Shown: in pieces, positions 63,245 through 64,000 of the stretch | Layout of the letters: every line of letters begins with the position of its first letter | Numbering within the stretch: the stretch's first letter is position 1 | Source of the DNA: Alteromonas halophila | Lineage (GTDB): Bacteria > Pseudomonadota > Gammaproteobacteria > Enterobacterales > Alteromonadaceae | Length of the DNA: 64,000 nt | Direction of reading: 5' to 3' | NCBI RefSeq assembly: GCF_014651815.1 | Contig: NZ_BMXP01000001.1 | Coordinates: 621,028-685,027, forward strand | Notes under the pieces: model-generated | Told to the model about the DNA's origin: nothing | What the model saw: only the letters and a program-made list of their open reading frames with translations | Databases searched by the model: none | Made by a program: the position numbers and the translations under genes

Positions 63245-63363
63245 TAGTGGTCTAAAGTGTTTTTCAGGTTCTGCACCCTTTAAAACCACCCTGCTGCAAA
63301 TATTAACCGACCAACGGAATTCTGCACTCCACCGGTCGCTATTAACAATGCGGAGTTTTAGCA
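63245..63363 (+). promoter_or_regulatory. Leader of rpmI-rplT
   Basis: 119 bp separate infC from rpmI. In E. coli the corresponding region is where ribosomal protein L20 represses rpmI translation by binding structured RNA. CACTCCACCGG with the later CCGGTCG and CGGAG elements suggests structure, but no fold was verified. Confidence 0.4.
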
Positions 63364-63561
63364 ATGCCTAAAATGAAAACAGTTAGCGGTGCCGCCAAAC
63401 GTTTTAAGAAAACGGGTTCTGGCCGCTTTAAAAGCAAACAGTCTCACTTGCGTCACATTCTGACCAAGAAGAGCACTAAGCGTAAACGTCACCTTCGTGG
63501 CAAAAAACTGGTTCACGACGCCGATACCAAACTGGTTCAGCGTATGCTGCCATACGTTTAA
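63364..63561 (+). CDS. rpmI: 50S ribosomal protein L35
   Basis: 65 residues, very basic, with the L35 pattern [20 protein letters not shown] at the N terminus and [12 protein letters not shown] later. CGGAG lies before the ATG. It is followed 19 bp later by rplT. Confidence 0.98.
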   Translation: MPKMKTVSGAAKRFKKTGSGRFKSKQSHLRHILTKKSTKRKRHLRGKKLVHDADTKLVQRMLPYV

Positions 63562-63580
63562 GACTTAAGGAGACTGATTA

Positions 63581-63937
63581 ATGGCTAGAGTAAAACGCGG
63601 CACGATCGCACGTGCTCGTCACAAAAAAGTCCTCAAGCAGGCAAAAGGCTACTACGGTGCACGTTCACGTGTATTCCGCGTAGCAGTACAAGCGGTAACG
63701 AAAGCTGGTCAATATGCTTACCGTGACCGTCGCAACAAAAAGCGTCAATTCCGTCAACTGTGGATTGCACGTATCAATGCTGCGGCCCGTCAAAATGGTA
63801 TGTCGTACAGCCGTTTCATCAACGGTCTGAAAAAAGCGTCTGTCGAAATCGATCGTAAGATCCTTGCCGACATCGCGGTACATGACAAAGCAGCATTCAG
63901 TGCCTTAGTCGATGCGGCTAAAGGCGCATTAGCTTAA
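63581..63937 (+). CDS. rplT: 50S ribosomal protein L20
   Basis: 118 residues, the normal L20 length, starting [20 protein letters not shown] and containing [20 protein letters not shown]. It is needed for early 50S assembly and, in E. coli, represses its own operon. AAGGAG precedes the ATG. Confidence 0.98.
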   Translation: MARVKRGTIARARHKKVLKQAKGYYGARSRVFRVAVQAVTKAGQYAYRDRRNKKRQFRQLWIARINAAARQNGMSYSRFINGLKKASVEIDRKILADIAVHDKAAFSALVDAAKGALA

Positions 63938-63969
63938 TTATTAACTAATTAAGTTTAAGTTCTTTCGGA

Positions 63970-64000
63970 AAACGGCGAGCCAGGATGGCTCGCCGTTTTT
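63970..64000 (+). terminator. Intrinsic terminator after rplT
   Basis: ACGGCGAGCC and GGCTCGCCGT form a perfect 10-bp stem with loop AGGAT, followed by a T-run reaching the window edge. pheST is therefore probably transcribed separately or by read-through. Confidence 0.92.

Overview
The window reads as chromosomal DNA of a marine-type gammaproteobacterium close to the Alteromonadales/Alteromonadaceae. This is inferred from gene content and order: gcvA-DUF423-rlmM, seqA-pgm, yffB-dapE followed by a tiny YpfN-like membrane protein, thrS-infC-rpmI-rplT, a second stand-alone EF-G, and a TorF-type porin. Most of it is ordinary core genome. There is no prophage, CRISPR array or resistance island.

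Layout. 0-6 kb: end of an unknown gene, a small secreted protein, gcvA, an alpha/beta hydrolase, a DUF423 membrane protein, rlmM and a strongly codon-biased EF-G paralogue. 6.0-7.4 kb: a REP-associated Y1-type transposase gene (RAYT) bracketed by inverted copies of the 9-mer GTGGGTGTC; a second, transposase-free cluster of the same repeat lies at 16.5 kb. 7.4-11.3 kb: MoxR/DUF58/transglutaminase operon on the minus strand. 11.5-16.5 kb: seqA, phosphoglucomutase, glycogen phosphorylase. 16.7-20.6 kb: porin and betBA (choline to glycine betaine). 20.9-28.4 kb: an EAL protein, astE-HIT, small proteins, the M15 peptidase/dapE/ArsC-like operon, osmC, and an odd pair made of a histidine-less EIIA(Glc)-like protein and an ACT-domain gene with a frameshift. 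28.6-31.9 kb: tyrosine degradation (hppD, hmgA) with a divergent MarR regulator. 32-33.4 kb: a patatin and tRNA-Val(GAC).

33.4-47.9 kb is the accessory and most interesting stretch. It holds a two-component system, an S41 lipoprotein protease, two periplasmic DJ-1/PfpI proteins (one without its catalytic Cys), an S9 peptidase, a small membrane protein, a lipoprotein/discoidin-like pair, an N-terminally extended UbiA-type prenyltransferase and two broken genes. Three transcription units here share one promoter layout: two TTCACR-like half-sites 11 bp apart, then exactly 10 bp, then a TAGnnT -10 element. This suggests a local regulon of the neighbouring OmpR-type response regulator.

48-57.4 kb: an EEP-family protein, an acidic repeat lipoprotein, a PAS-PAS-GGDEF protein, a purine-base cluster (guanine deaminase, RutR-like regulator, AzgA-type permease, adenine deaminase), and a divergent Hpt / REC-GGDEF pair. 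57.7-64 kb: a DUF3080 lipoprotein, a FolM-like reductase, a fructosamine kinase-like protein, then thrS-infC(ATT start)-rpmI-rplT, ending in a terminator at the window edge.
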